Positions 1 to 11,640 of a stretch of DNA of 64,000 nucleotides are shown here, piece after piece; the stretch's first letter is position 1; each line of letters begins with the position of its first letter. The DNA is from Lycorma delicatula (lineage: Eukaryota; Arthropoda; Insecta; Hemiptera; Fulgoridae). The translations under genes were made by a program, and so were the position numbers. The notes below the pieces were generated by a model. That model was not told where the DNA came from. It did not search any database and saw only the letters and a program-made list of their open reading frames with translations. Where the stretch lies: contig NC_134462.1 of assembly GCF_047948215.1 (NCBI RefSeq), positions 116,308,437 through 116,372,436 on the forward strand, written 5' to 3'.

Positions 1-60
1 TAACATCTAGTTGCGCATCTCCCCTTTTCATTGCAAACGACTGGACCAATCTACTAGACC
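1..60 (+). repeat. Repeat family D, truncated copy at window edge
   Basis: The first ~55 bases match 53918-53965 (shared start TAACATCTAGTTG, then a C/T-rich stretch and ATTGCAA-CGACTG-ACC). This is the end of a dispersed repeat whose remainder lies outside the window. Its class is unknown. Confidence 0.6.
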
Positions 61-1355
61 TATGCATTTTGTGCAACCTCACGCTCGGACACGTTGTATA
101 TATTTTTGAATCGCTAATAAATGAGTGTTCAAATAGACTCGCAGAGTTTTTGAAAAAAACGTTAAGTATCCCGCATCTATTTTCTACAGCGCGTTGGGTA
201 TATTGCTCTCCACTGGAATTTTTGAAATGTTATAGCAAAACGTTTTTAATTATTACTTTCTGTTTGTATTTCATTATTTTACAGAAACGGGTATTATAAT
301 AGCTGATAAGCTAGAAAGATGTATTGTACATATTTAATCTTAAGAATCCAAAATATTGATGGTTATGCAGTTTTCTGAAGTTTACTTCATACAAATGACG
401 CTAGTACAGAAGCGTATCTTAAAGTGAAAAGTAAAAATTCTATCGGTTATTAAATCTGCCTGATAAACTGTAAGCCTAATTTGAAATTTGAAATTTATTC
501 CAGATAGTAACATTAATTTAATGAAAATCAGAGAAAATATATAACAAAGACATCTAAATCCAATCAAAAGCACACATAATTTTGATAACACAATAAAATC
601 ACTGAATGTTGACTATAAACATTCACCGAAGAAATTAGTATAGACAATCTGTCACTGATTGACCTTAGTTTTACGGTACTCCGAAAGTTTTCAGATATGT
701 GATGGAGCTTTTTGAGTACGTAGGCAGTTGCGTATCCTTCGTTATTTTAATGATTATAGTTGTAGCTACATCCTTGAATAACAGGTTCAGAATGAATTGA
801 TATTTTTAACTGGACACCAAAGTGTTGAGAAAACGCGTCGGGAAAAGAACGTAAAACATTAATAAATAAATTGTTCAATCGGGATCCGAACTACCAACCT
901 CCAGCACGGACACACCACAATCATCTACAAAACTCTAACAGTCAAGTTACAACTGAAATTTTCGCTTTTTCTGACAAATAAAGGATAGAGCGACTGGTAA
1001 TTATTTAAGAAAACTGGTATAAAGTTAATTAATTGGAATTTGATGTATGAACAGGTTCGATTCCAGACCAGAGTTATATGAAATATATTCATCGATTGCA
1101 CAATCATTCATATATTTTATCTCATATTCTTCTGTTGATATAAGTCTATTTTAATGAATATTTTATGCCGTGTAACGTAATAAACATATAATAGAAAACA
1201 AGGATTCGTTCAATTAAGTATATAACATAACTAAACAAATAAGCCTGCAATTTATTAAACCGTAAAATGAAATCGGTATTATATATTAACAAGTAATTAG
1301 TTGGCCGATAAATAAATTAATCGACCATATAGGTAGTTACTTTGATGCCATACAT
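61..1355. other. AT-rich stretch, no recognised gene
   Basis: No open frame exceeds about 78 codons, and none resembles a known protein. I see no repeat shared with the rest of the window. Confidence 0.5.
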
Positions 1356-1359
1356 TATT

Positions 1360-1720
1360 TAATTCAACTAAAGTTGTAGAATAACGTCCGTAATCCTGAA
1401 ATAGGTGAGCGAACGAAAATTTTACAGCGTTTACCGCCGGTAAGCCGAGCGTATAGAAGTGATAGGTGATGTATTTTAATCCAAGGAGACGTTGCAAAGG
1501 GGCGGGAACGGTATCGCACAAGAGGAGGTACAAGTTGTAAAATATTCACGTGCTAAGGGGAGGTTGGGTCGAGTTTTGCCGGAATTGAACTCTACCTAGA
1601 GCGTAAACTTGATTTATGCTTCCTTTCTCTGCTCCCAGATCACGTGCATCTCAATGAATACTTTAATGCACGTCTCATAATGGCTCTCCTGTTACCCGTA
1701 ATTAATATCGTTCAGGCGAA
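1360..1720. promoter_or_regulatory. GC-richer unique island with two CACGTG E-boxes (possible conserved non-coding element)
   Basis: This block is clearly richer in G+C than its flanks. It has no long open frame and is not repeated in the window. It carries two perfect CACGTG palindromes (near 1547 and 1640), a classic bHLH-type binding core. An ancient regulatory element or an untranslated exon would look like this, and so might an old transposon piece. The regulatory reading is inference from composition only. Confidence 0.22.
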
Positions 1721-1724
1721 ACTC

Positions 1725-3360
1725 TTAATTTTAATAATACTTACACTTAACTTCTTACCTTATTTGCTGAATAGAATATCATAACGAGGTACGCAACCGC
1801 TATAAACTAGAATATTTTATGTACCTTTTCCTTGAATAAAAAATAAAATTCTACCAAAATTTACTCGTAAAATATTTATTTATACTCACAAGGACCTTAC
1901 AAAATAAATTACTAATTTTTACCGCAGTTTGCGAATTTTCTTAACTATAAAATTCTCCAGTACGTAAAAAGTAAATGGAAGATAACCAAAACAGACTTAA
2001 ATTCTTGTGATGGACAACAATTTAACTAAAATTAAAACCAAACAAAATTGATGTGTTACCAAAGTAGATTTTACTTGGTAAAAAGCGACAAATGGCAATT
2101 TTCATGCGACTGGAATCGTTAAAAAAACAATTTCGTCAATTTTTTGTCTTGAGCAATCGGCTGTCTTAGAATTATTATTCTTTTGAAATTAATGTAAGAA
2201 TGACTTTTAATTATTTTTTCCTTTAAATATTTTCTTTTTTTATCGTATATATTTTATCGTATACGTATGCTTTTACACAGACCGTTAATCAAAACCAGTA
2301 AAGTATGTTTTTCAGTTTTATAACTTTGTGTTCAATCGTTAATAATTTTAGAGTTAATATTATTTAGTTCATCGATGCTAAAATATTACTTGGGAAATAT
2401 ATTAATATTTAAAATAACGTTACGGATTACAAGACGTTAAATTCTTAGGCATACAAGTTTTGGATTGTTTCAATTTAAATTTTGTTTTGAATTAATTTTA
2501 CACGAGCGTAACTAAAACCAATCTAAATTAATCATAAAAAAAGATGATGCAATTGAAAATGAACTTGAACATATTCTCAGTAATACAATAATTATTTGAA
2601 AGTGTAAGATAATAATTAGTTAATTTAGAATCGGATAATTTATAGTTTGATAATAAAGGTGATCCATTAGAGTTTGACTGTACCTTAGAAAAACACCAAG
2701 CTGGGTATTTGGTCTACTGATTAGCACTTTATCTTCTATTTCATATGACTTCTGGTTTGATTTTCTGTAAGGAACAATAGTTTTTATCTCTATTATTTCA
2801 TGCATAACGTATTTAGCTAACAATACATCTTAAAACAATGACGTTAACTTTATACGATTTCTGAAAGTACTTAATTTTTCTACTAACAAATTTTGAGTAT
2901 TTACACATAAATACACATATTTTAATACACATATTTTAAATTAAAGTAAGTTCAGAGTATTTCTACCAACTGTATATGTTCATTTCATCTAGTTCTATAT
3001 AATAAATTGCTTCAGTAACTGAAATGGCGTGAAAATTTCTATGAAATATGACTTGTCTGTGACATGCTACTGATACTGAAATTTTGCTAAAAGCGTTTTC
3101 AAACGATTGCTCGCAGAGCTCGATGGTCTTCCAGTAGTCCCAAAATTTAATTTCCCAAAGATTTTCCTTGTTTCACATATATGTATCGGTCTGTGGGCCC
3201 ACAAAGTTGTAGCTTTTGTTGAGTTAGAAATGTTGGAGTTAAGCTGCTTCAAAAGTGGCGGTACAATTTGCTTGCCTTGATTATAAATGATGTTACGTCA
3301 TCAGGGTTTTTCCCTGCTTTGCCCACAAAACATTTTTATTTCAAACATCGGCGTAGAATT
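1725..3360. other. AT-rich stretch, nothing recognised
   Basis: Long runs of A and T with short open frames up to 67 codons. The block near 3100-3260 is slightly GC-richer but matches nothing I recognise. Confidence 0.5.
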
Positions 3361-3365
3361 TTAAA

Positions 3366-3415
3366 ATTGAAATGATTTTATGCAATGTTTATACATTGCA
3401 TAAAATCATTTCAAT
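3366..3415. repeat. Perfect hairpin, 23 bp arms, 4 nt loop
   Basis: Positions 3366-3388 are the exact reverse complement of 3393-3415, leaving a 4-base loop. The arms include ATGATTTTATGCAATG and its complement. It is too short-looped for a canonical microRNA precursor. It may be a fold-back of replication origin or the end of a small transposon. Confidence 0.9.
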
Positions 3416-3900
3416 CATATATTGTCAATCCTAAATTAGATTTACTTAAAACTTTGTAAATCAGTTAATATGTAATTTCATCGTACTAAAGTTCAATTTT
3501 CTACCGCCATTACACATAAAGTCAGACATTACAAATTTCTGACCTTTCCGGAGACAAAGACCCGACCTCTTTATTCATTCTGTTTAAAGTTTAATGCCAT
3601 TAACGTCCTTGTTAGGAAAAGTTGATATTATATGAGAAAAATAATATACCATGTACACATACTAGTATAAAACTTTTTTGAGACGTTTTCAAAGAATTTA
3701 TATTGAGCAAGTCCAAAAGTATTATCAAAATACCAATATAGACCAACACCGTTACGACGGGCTTGATGCGTCACCGTTTGCAATACCCCGATACCCAAGT
3801 TCTGCCCGCTCTCAATACTTTCCCTTTGTAGCTCTGCTGCTGCAACAGCAATGGAACTACAGCCAGGAAAGTAAAAATGACACATTCATCCATGATGCTA

Positions 3901-4506
3901 TTACTTTACCGTCTAGCGCTATAGCTATAGAAGGCAAAGTATGGTAAAAGGTTCAATTTGGGCATATAAGGTTTTCACCGGATCTCGACGTTTTGACACA
4001 CAAGGAATCCAAAAAACCGGATGGAAATTTTTCGGATGTTCGTATGTACGTGTGTGTTGGTGTCGCATCATAAATCACCTTATTTATATCTTCACAAACT
4101 ACTTGGCGGATTTTGACTACTTGGCGAAGTTGGTCAGATTACCTCTGTATATGGGGCATTGATGCCGTTAAATTTACAATTACAACTTAAATGGTCAAGG
4201 AGGTGAGGCTATCATGTCATGTCATCCTCAATATCTCAACATTTCACATAATTAAGGTTTTATTTTTCTTAGGCGCATTTGTTAATTCAAAAATAATAAT
4301 ATCTGCAAGTAAACGATTCTGAAAAATCGCACTCCCACCTCAAAAAATCCTCAAAACTGGCGGCTAAGTGGATATACTGCGTCAATAGGACCCCCTGTCG
4401 CCACAAGGAGCGCTACTGTAACACTGACTTATTTTAAATTAAGTTGCGTGTAAATCGTGCATCAGAAACACTGCGAGATGGGGAGGTTCGACAACTGTTT
4501 TGTCAG
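3901..4506 (-). repeat. Repeat family A, copy 1 (internal deletion)
   Basis: Read on the minus strand, this block aligns with 7322-8089 and 35479-36288. It starts CTGACAAAACAG at 4506 and ends in GGTAAAGTAA at 3901. Relative to the other copies it lacks about 190 bp after the ACTTAATTTAAAATA stretch (near 4430). It has no terminal inverted repeats, no obvious coding sequence and no clear target-site duplication. It is an unclassified, probably non-autonomous element. Confidence 0.8.
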
Positions 4507-4509
4507 CAT

Positions 4510-6000
4510 TTTTTGATGGCATTCAAAACGTTAAACACGATTTCCTGGAAGGCCTGTTTATTTATTTACCAATTTCACTGAATACCAGTTCAAACGTCCG
4601 ACATTATTTTTCTGCTTCAGAAATATTATCTCTTCGAATTCTGCAATATGATTCTTCGAATTTCTGAGGGAGACGTAGAAATCAATTCATTTATTTGCCA
4701 CAGTCGACTATTCACCCTGTGTGTCATTAATTTTATTTAATTAACGTGATTTTTGCCGTTTTAGCCGTAAATGAGATAAGTAGTCTTTATAATTAAAATT
4801 CATGAATTTTCCAACTAATTTCCGACGATTGGCAAAATTGATGAAAAATCTTTATAAAATTTAATCTTACTATATTATCGGGTATATTCAAGTAACGGAT
4901 ACATTTCCATTAATGGGGATTTTATTAGTAAAAAATTGTTTTATCAACAACAAAAAAGACAACTTTTGGTACAGTTTTATTTCAATTAAAACAAATGAAT
5001 TAGTTTGTAGTTAATTCAGATTTAAACTTAAATACCTGGTTTTTTTTAAAACTAATTCTGTGAAATATGATGTATAAGTTGTCCTTTATTGATAACTTAT
5101 TTAAATATTTTTTCAATAACCGAAAAATAATCTTCTGTTTTAGGAAGGTTTAAGCTTTCTGTTAGTGAATACGGATTTTGAAATCATAATATTTTTAATT
5201 CTTTTCTTGTATTTTTGACAAGTTCTTCGATAACTATATAATCTAAAAATATGTATACATTATATCACTTTCTTTCACCGGAAGCTTTAGGATAAATTCA
5301 TTTATTCCATTTTTTTACAGAATCAAATTCACTAGTGCATACCAGCATACCGTGACCCATGCAATTGGGGCTTAATCCTCCGAGTGGCACTTTCACTAAC
5401 GAACTACAAAGATTACTATACAATGAAAATCATTATTTTAAGAGAAAGAACCACCTAATTTCTGTAATTGATATTTTAAATATTTAATATGTACCCTTAT
5501 AAGATTTACAGATTAAACAAAAAAAATAAATTAATGTGCAACTTTTAATAGGAATTGATGCAATAGAATATGTAATGCACTGTCTTCATTAAGCAGGAGA
5601 ATTACACTGCGTAATCCCTTTTTATATTAAAGTATTAAAAATAAAAGCTAAAATGTAAATAAATAAAAGTATATTATACGATTTCAATGGAATACAAAAA
5701 TTTTCGAGGTAAATAATTTACTTACTAATCTAAAATAGTAAAATTATCTTTTTTCATACAGAATAAAACGTGGGTACGAATTAAATTAGACGATCTAAAA
5801 TAATGAGTAATTAAAGCCAATTAAAAAGAGCTATAACGAAAATGTAATTATCAGAATTTCAATTAAAAAGTTTAAATTTGAAATTAAATTTAAATCAAAT
5901 AATTATTATTACAAATTGAAACAAACAAAAACCGCAAACACACAGATATTATACGGTATGTAAGTAGCACAAATCTACATTTTACTGTAGTAGTATACAA
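4510..6000. other. AT-rich stretch, nothing recognised
   Basis: Apart from a slightly GC-richer patch around 5335-5400, this is simple AT-rich DNA without shared repeats or an open frame worth calling. Confidence 0.5.
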
Positions 6001-6004
6001 TATA

Positions 6005-6245
6005 CAAGGGGGCGTTATTAAGGCAGGACGTATAATAAATAGGAACAATCAGGAACGACGTGAGGGATAGAACGTTAAGCCAGGCACAACCGAGAGAAGC
6101 CACGGGTCGTTATCGCAGGCAAATGGACCGGCATCAGTTTTGGTGCAAAGCAGGTGCTGGACAGGCAAAAACTCTGCCATTTCTCTTGCCTCACACTCGG
6201 TACTGCTGCAAATCCCCTGTACTGCTGTTAAAAGAACCACCTAAG
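6005..6245. other. GC-richer island of unknown nature
   Basis: About 240 bases of balanced composition embedded in AT-rich DNA. Short open frames (63 and 78 codons) exist on both strands, but their translations look arbitrary and match nothing I know. It is not repeated in the window. It could be an exon, a conserved non-coding element or an old repeat. Confidence 0.25.
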
Positions 6246-6299
6246 CATCAACGATATTTCAGTTTAAATATACTGAAGAAAATCTTTCGTTTATAAACA

Positions 6300-7320
6300 T
6301 TTACTGATATTTATTTCATTTGTTATTAAACGATCGTGTTTACAATTTTAAAGCGTTGTTTCCACAATTAATTGTGTCGAACGTCCATTAATTATATTTC
6401 AGGCCATAAACAAATTAAAATATTTTTTTATTTTTATTTATATACTTAACTACTGCGTGCTTTTTTATTATTTTATCTGAGAGCATAAATTATTATAGTA
6501 CTTGAAAAATTTATAATCTTTTGTTTGAAAAAAATTACTTCAGCATAGAACAATTCGATTTTTTTGATTTTTTTAGAAGTGAGTTTGAACAAATCAACAC
6601 AACTAAAATTAACTTTAATTATTTTGTCCCCAAAATCCAGATCATAAAATAAGGAGTACATTTATAAGTGGAATAGAGTAAGTGGTATGACAATAGATAA
6701 TAATATCCTTTATAAATCTCATATAAAATAGATAATAAATAAAATCACTGCAGAAATAAGACACTACGCTCTGTGAATGATTAATACTCATAGAAATTAC
6801 ATGGTCATCGAATTTATGAGTCTACATAAGAATTAACTGATCGGTTAGGTTGCTAGAATGAATGAAATATAAAATCAATGAGATGTTATTTTCTTTGGTT
6901 TAATGTTTATAATTTTGCTGTAAATTTAGAATTACAGTGTTTTGGCAACAGTTTATAACAGACACCACCAGATAAACTATGTATTTTTTTCAGTATTAAA
7001 AAGGTTAATAATAAATAAATTAAAATAAATTGTATAAAATTGTATTACATTGTAATAAATTGTAGTAAATTGTATTAATTATAAATAAAAAAATTAAAAA
7101 TTAGTTAATAAACTGTATATTGCAATTAATTGTAAACTGTATAATTATAAATTGTATATTATTTTTGATCATCTTTTAAAAGATATTTTCAGAAAAAAAA
7201 TTGAAAACGAAGTTTACCATAAGAATTATTAATTTACTATTTACTTATAATCGACAAATCCTTTCCTCCAAATAATAGTATTTTCAAAATATTTTAATTC
7301 TTTCCTTTACTAAAAAAAAA
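6300..7320. other. AT-rich stretch with degenerate AATTGTA tandem repeat
   Basis: The block 7017-7075 is a degenerate tandem array of ~10 bp units containing AATTGTA. The rest is AT-rich with no recognised content. Confidence 0.6.
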
Positions 7321-7321
7321 G

Positions 7322-8089
7322 CTGACAACACAGTTGTAGGACTTTCTCGTCCCGCGACATTTTTCCGAATCACGGCTTACACACACAACTTAATTTAAAA
7401 TATTTATAATCTTATTTTTAATATAATATTTTTTGTTTATTTAATTCAATGATTTTAATTAAAGCGCGAGCATACCGTATTTCACGCGGGTGTGGCGATA
7501 TTTGCGGCTACTTTAAATATAATTCATTTATTTAATTCTACCGCTTACCTGTGACGTCAAAACATAGCAGGCAACTACAGCAGCTGTACGTCAGCGATAC
7601 ACTAGCGCTCCATTTTGATGAGTCTATTGACGCAGTATACCCAATTAGCCACAAGTTTATTTAGAGCTTTTTTCGGTTGGTGGTTCGATTTTTCCAATAT
7701 TATTACTTTTTAATTGTTAAAAGCTTTTCCTAAAAAAAAGACCTTAATTAGGCAAAACTCGTGATATTGAGGGCCTTGTTCTACAGCCTCACCTCCTAAA
7801 CCTTTTAAGATGAAAATTTAATGGCATCAGTGCCCCCGTATATAGAAACAATCTGATCAAGTTTGGTCAAAATAGGTCACGAATTTCTGGAGATATACTG
7901 TGATTTAGAGGCGACATCGAACACAACACGTACGTACGAACATCCGGAAGATTTCCATCCAGTTTTTAGATTCCTTAGGTGTCAAAATATAAAGATGCGG
8001 TGAAAACCGCATGTGCCCAAATTGGACCGATTACAATACTTTTCCTTCTAAAGCTAGCTCTATGCTATAGCACTAGACAGGAAAGTAAC
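7322..8089 (+). repeat. Repeat family A, copy 2 (full-length type)
   Basis: This copy starts CTGACAACACAGTTGTAGGA and ends ...GACAGGAAAGTAA. It aligns over its whole length with 35479-36288 and with both ends of the minus-strand copy at 3901-4506. Hallmarks are a block near 7590-7660 (CACTAGCGCTCC, TTGACGCAGTATAC) and a 3' part with ACGTACGTACGAACATCCGG near 7928. All three copies are preceded by an A-rich run. No protein is evident and the class is unassigned. Confidence 0.85.
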
Positions 8090-8695
8090 ATTGAGTTACG
8101 ATCGAAGGACCGATACAATACTGGAGGATCATTATCATGATTTCTGTAAGCGATGATCTGGACGAATTAGAAGTTTCGTCTGATTTGTTCTGAATATCAT
8201 CTTTTTCATTACGTATTTTAATAAAGTAAATACAATTAAATGTTATTTCGATGTTTCTCTCTATAATCCTTCACGTAGAAAAATATATGACGATCAGATT
8301 TTAAAAAAAAAGGTTTAAATTCTCACCTTTGTTAGAAATATTAACTGTCTTAACGCAAAAAAACTTTACCGATATGAATTTACTAAATTAAATTTACCGA
8401 TATAAAATAATTAAATTTTTAGCTTTAACAGTCACAAACTATTAAACAAAATAAAAAATAATTCAATAAAGTATCACCAGAGAAGAAAATTAGGCATTTG
8501 AATATTGGTATCTTTGAAAAGGGACGTTTATTAAATTACATAGGTCAACGATTTAAAGGATTTGAAAGTTGTTTATAATTTTATAACTAATTTTTATTTA
8601 ATATTGTGCGCTGATTTCAAATATGGCCACATTTTCTTTTTGTATCGCGTCAGAATTTTTCACAATACTATAAAAAGAAAATGGAAAAAAGGCAT
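8090..8695. other. AT-rich stretch, nothing recognised
   Basis: Separates the family A copy from the pseudogene downstream. No shared repeat was found. Confidence 0.5.
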
Positions 8696-8699
8696 ATTT

Positions 8700-9850
8700 A
8701 TATGTATTCCTCGTGGAATACTTTTTTTTTTGTAAAAATGTAACAGATCCTAAAGATAGGATTATTGCACATTTTCTTACTTCTACGAAGACTTTTGCTG
8801 CCTTTTTCTTTTCCTTTCAACGCTTCTCGCCATATTTTCTTTTGTAGTCTGCTTGGATCGTCTCTATGGATGCACCAACAGTAGTCTGCAATCATGTTCA
8901 TATTCCACCTTCCCCGAAATGTGTGTTCCATTTCCTTTATATCTTGGTGAAATCTTTTACCCTGTTCTTCACATACAGTACCTTTAAGCTCAACGAACAA
9001 ACCAAGTCTTGGAATTTCTTTAGCGTGTTTTCCATTATACACTTAAGGTTTGGATCCTTATTGCTCCCAAGGAATTTATTTAGACTTCTTTAAACGCTTT
9101 CCATGCTTTTTGAATGTCCTCCATTTTGGCCACTTTGTTGTGGAAACTTTTGGCATATGTATTTACAACACCTTCTTTAGTTGTAGCCTTTACATATTGT
9201 TTCATCAATCCCAGTTTGATGTGAAGTGGAGATAGGTGGACTTTCCGTGGATCAAACAAATTTTTCCGTATTACACTTTTGCTCAAAGGTTCTAGTAATA
9301 TCCCACGTAGCCATTCTTTTCTGGTCCAATGTTCTTTCTTGCCCCGGCTGTTCCATTCACACAAGAAGCAGGGATGTTTGGGTACAGTCCCTGCTGCCCA
9401 AAAAGCATAGAAATTACTTTAGGTTACTACATATTATCCATGCATGAACGCAATATTTCAGAACTAAGACTATTGACAGAACTAATTCTAAATCCTCGTA
9501 GCATTCTTTCACATACACGGAGTGTCCTGCCGGCACTGAAGCATATTTGTTGCCATTATGCAAAATAACAGCTTTGAGGCTTCTTTTGGACGAGTCAATA
9601 AACAGCCTCCTTTCATTCACATCATACTTTGTGTTCAACTGCTCCATTACCGGGAAAATTTTTACTATATTGTTAAATTAATCTTCCATCTTCAGAAAAG
9701 TACGGTGTAAAGACTTCCTCTGCATCTGTACCGTGAAAAAGAAGTGCCAGGGACCAGTAAGTTTTATCTTATAATCTAGATCCTAAAAGTTCTGGTTAAT
9801 TTTCAGCATCACTTAAATCTCTGACCGCGTCATTCAGTTCATGCTGTGAA
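8700..9850 (-). pseudogene. Broken copy of a multi-copy arthropod protein family (DYCW / SSKRSLK type)
   Basis: On the minus strand, fragments in different frames line up in order along one protein. The first is an N-terminal piece near 9845-9680 with FSEDGRL. Next comes 9647-9414 with LFIDSSKRSLKAVILHNGNK followed by GHS. Then 9364-9080 has LHIKLGLMKQYVKAT, and 9042-8698 has EEQGKRFHQDIKEME and MIADYCW-HRD. From memory these motifs belong to an uncharacterised family present in many near-identical copies in insect genomes, so I suspect a mobile-element origin. At least three frame breaks plus in-frame stops make this copy dead. It has no introns, and the function of the family is unknown to me. 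The recognition is fairly secure; the family name is not. Confidence 0.75.
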
Positions 9851-11210
9851 AAAAGTTGCATCGTGCAACTTTATTTCAGAGTTCTTCACTACATCTTCTA
9901 GTTTTTCCAGAACTGAAGGTACAGGTACACTACGGACGAGAAACTATTTATGAAGTGGCACATCATCTGCAAATTAGTCACGGTTCTAAATTATTTATTA
10001 GAAAAAACTTTAGTTGATGGTACAGACAATGAGGAAGTTCAATAAGGAAATATGAAATTTTTACAATACAGAAAAATAGTGTTGAAAGTGAAATAGGTCA
10101 ATTAGTATGAGTTAGATATGGAAGTTAGGCATAGTTAGGTTAATACCTAACTTAATAGTTAGGTATGAAAAGGTGTTAGGAATAACAGACAATAGTAATA
10201 GAGAAAGCACAGTTAGATTAAATATAACTCGAAGATAGAACTAAGAATTGTAAAATGTAATGTTATAAACAGCAAAATAAAGCTAAGGAATATAAGGAGA
10301 AGAAGTACTGAAGTGATTAATGAAATTAAGAAAGGACAAATGAAGTGATTAGCTAACAACAAAGAGCAGTGAGGAAGAATGTTCCTCATAGGATTTACTG
10401 TAGCAGAACACTGATTATCCGGGAATAAACACGTAATTTAATTTAATGAGAATAACTAGATCTCTATGACACCACACCCATTAAGGAAATTGATGACTGG
10501 TTGTTTTTGTGTTCTCTTCATCATTGATAAATCACGTCCTTTCAAAAATTTCAATTAAAATTTTCATGTTTATTTCATTAATTTTAGAAGGATTTTTTTA
10601 AAACTCAGAATAGTCATGCTAACATAGAAAATTAATTAAATATTTTTTAACAATTGGGGGTGTCTTAGAGATTTCAACGTGAAAGGTATTGTGTGCACTG
10701 CTATCCTTTTGATTTATTCTTTTTTAGCCTAATTCTATATTTATAATAAGTCTCAGAATTTTGATATGATAACTAATCAGTTTTAATAAGAACGAAGGAA
10801 ACGCCAGAAATTCAAATTTCTTAGGTTTTAGTAAATTATAAATATCGACTAATCTCAATGAAGTTTTAGCAAAATCTATAAATAGCATTTTCTGGAAAAA
10901 AATTTATATTAAAACAATTTCTAAATATTCAAAATCCGGTTATAAACTTGATAAACACCGTAAAAACTTGCTTAAAGGTTTATTATATATTTTTAATTTA
11001 AATATCTGTAAAGTGTAATAAAGACGGCTAAGGTAAATACGCTACGTAGTGTGCATAGAATCTCAAATTATCGTGTTTTATAAATATTTACTTTATTACT
11101 TCATAAATTTAAATAAAAATGTTTTCAGTTCTAAGGCATTCAAATATACAGAAAAAAATCTTGTTTCTTTGAAAAGTTAAAGTAAGTTAATCGTTAAACA
11201 GAAAATTAAC
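9850..11210. other. AT-rich stretch with a possible LINE C-terminal trace at 10200-10440
   Basis: On the plus strand, 10213-10400 can be read as a basic stretch ending NEIKKGQMK, then stop-interrupted. This resembles the 'IKRGQLKWLGH' region near the C-terminus of some non-LTR retrotransposon ORF2 proteins. The match is short and broken, so I rate it weak. The remainder is featureless. Confidence 0.3.
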
Positions 11211-11214
11211 TAAA

Positions 11215-11640
11215 TTAGTAAAACACTATGAAAAAGAGATTTAAAGAAATAAGCGACACAATGTCAAAGAGTACGGACGGTGCATGAGTAGCGAAAGAAA
11301 AAGGTAGGAGGGTGTTTTTCAGATAGGAAAGAGGAGTGAAAAGAGGTATAGCTGTATGGTGCGTGCCAGTGGCGCGAGTGCGGGCAGCAAATTGGATCTG
11401 CAAAGGATGCAATTAGGGAGACTGTGGGTAACGAAGCCGGCAGATCTCACTGCCAGCACCCAGTCCATTCCTTAATGGTCATCTCCCCAGATGTACATTA
11501 GACCCTTCCTTACAAGGCCTTCTACATTTATTGTCCGCTAACACTGCCCACTAAATTACACTGCAAACTGCCCCATCGTCGTCATTAATTCAACAGTTAC
11601 TATGTACACGATCGGTAACTAACTGTAACTCATTTAAGTG
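11215..11640. promoter_or_regulatory. GC-richer unique island, possible conserved non-coding element
   Basis: About 400 bases of mixed composition without a credible open frame and without any second copy in the window. It contains several short homeodomain-like TAAT cores near 11580-11600 and ordered, non-repetitive text. This is typical of, but not diagnostic for, a conserved enhancer. The basis is composition only. Confidence 0.22.

Noticed and set aside
8866..9447. Plus-strand frames over the pseudogene region
   Set aside because: They are antisense shadows. Only the minus strand gives ordered, recognisable motifs.
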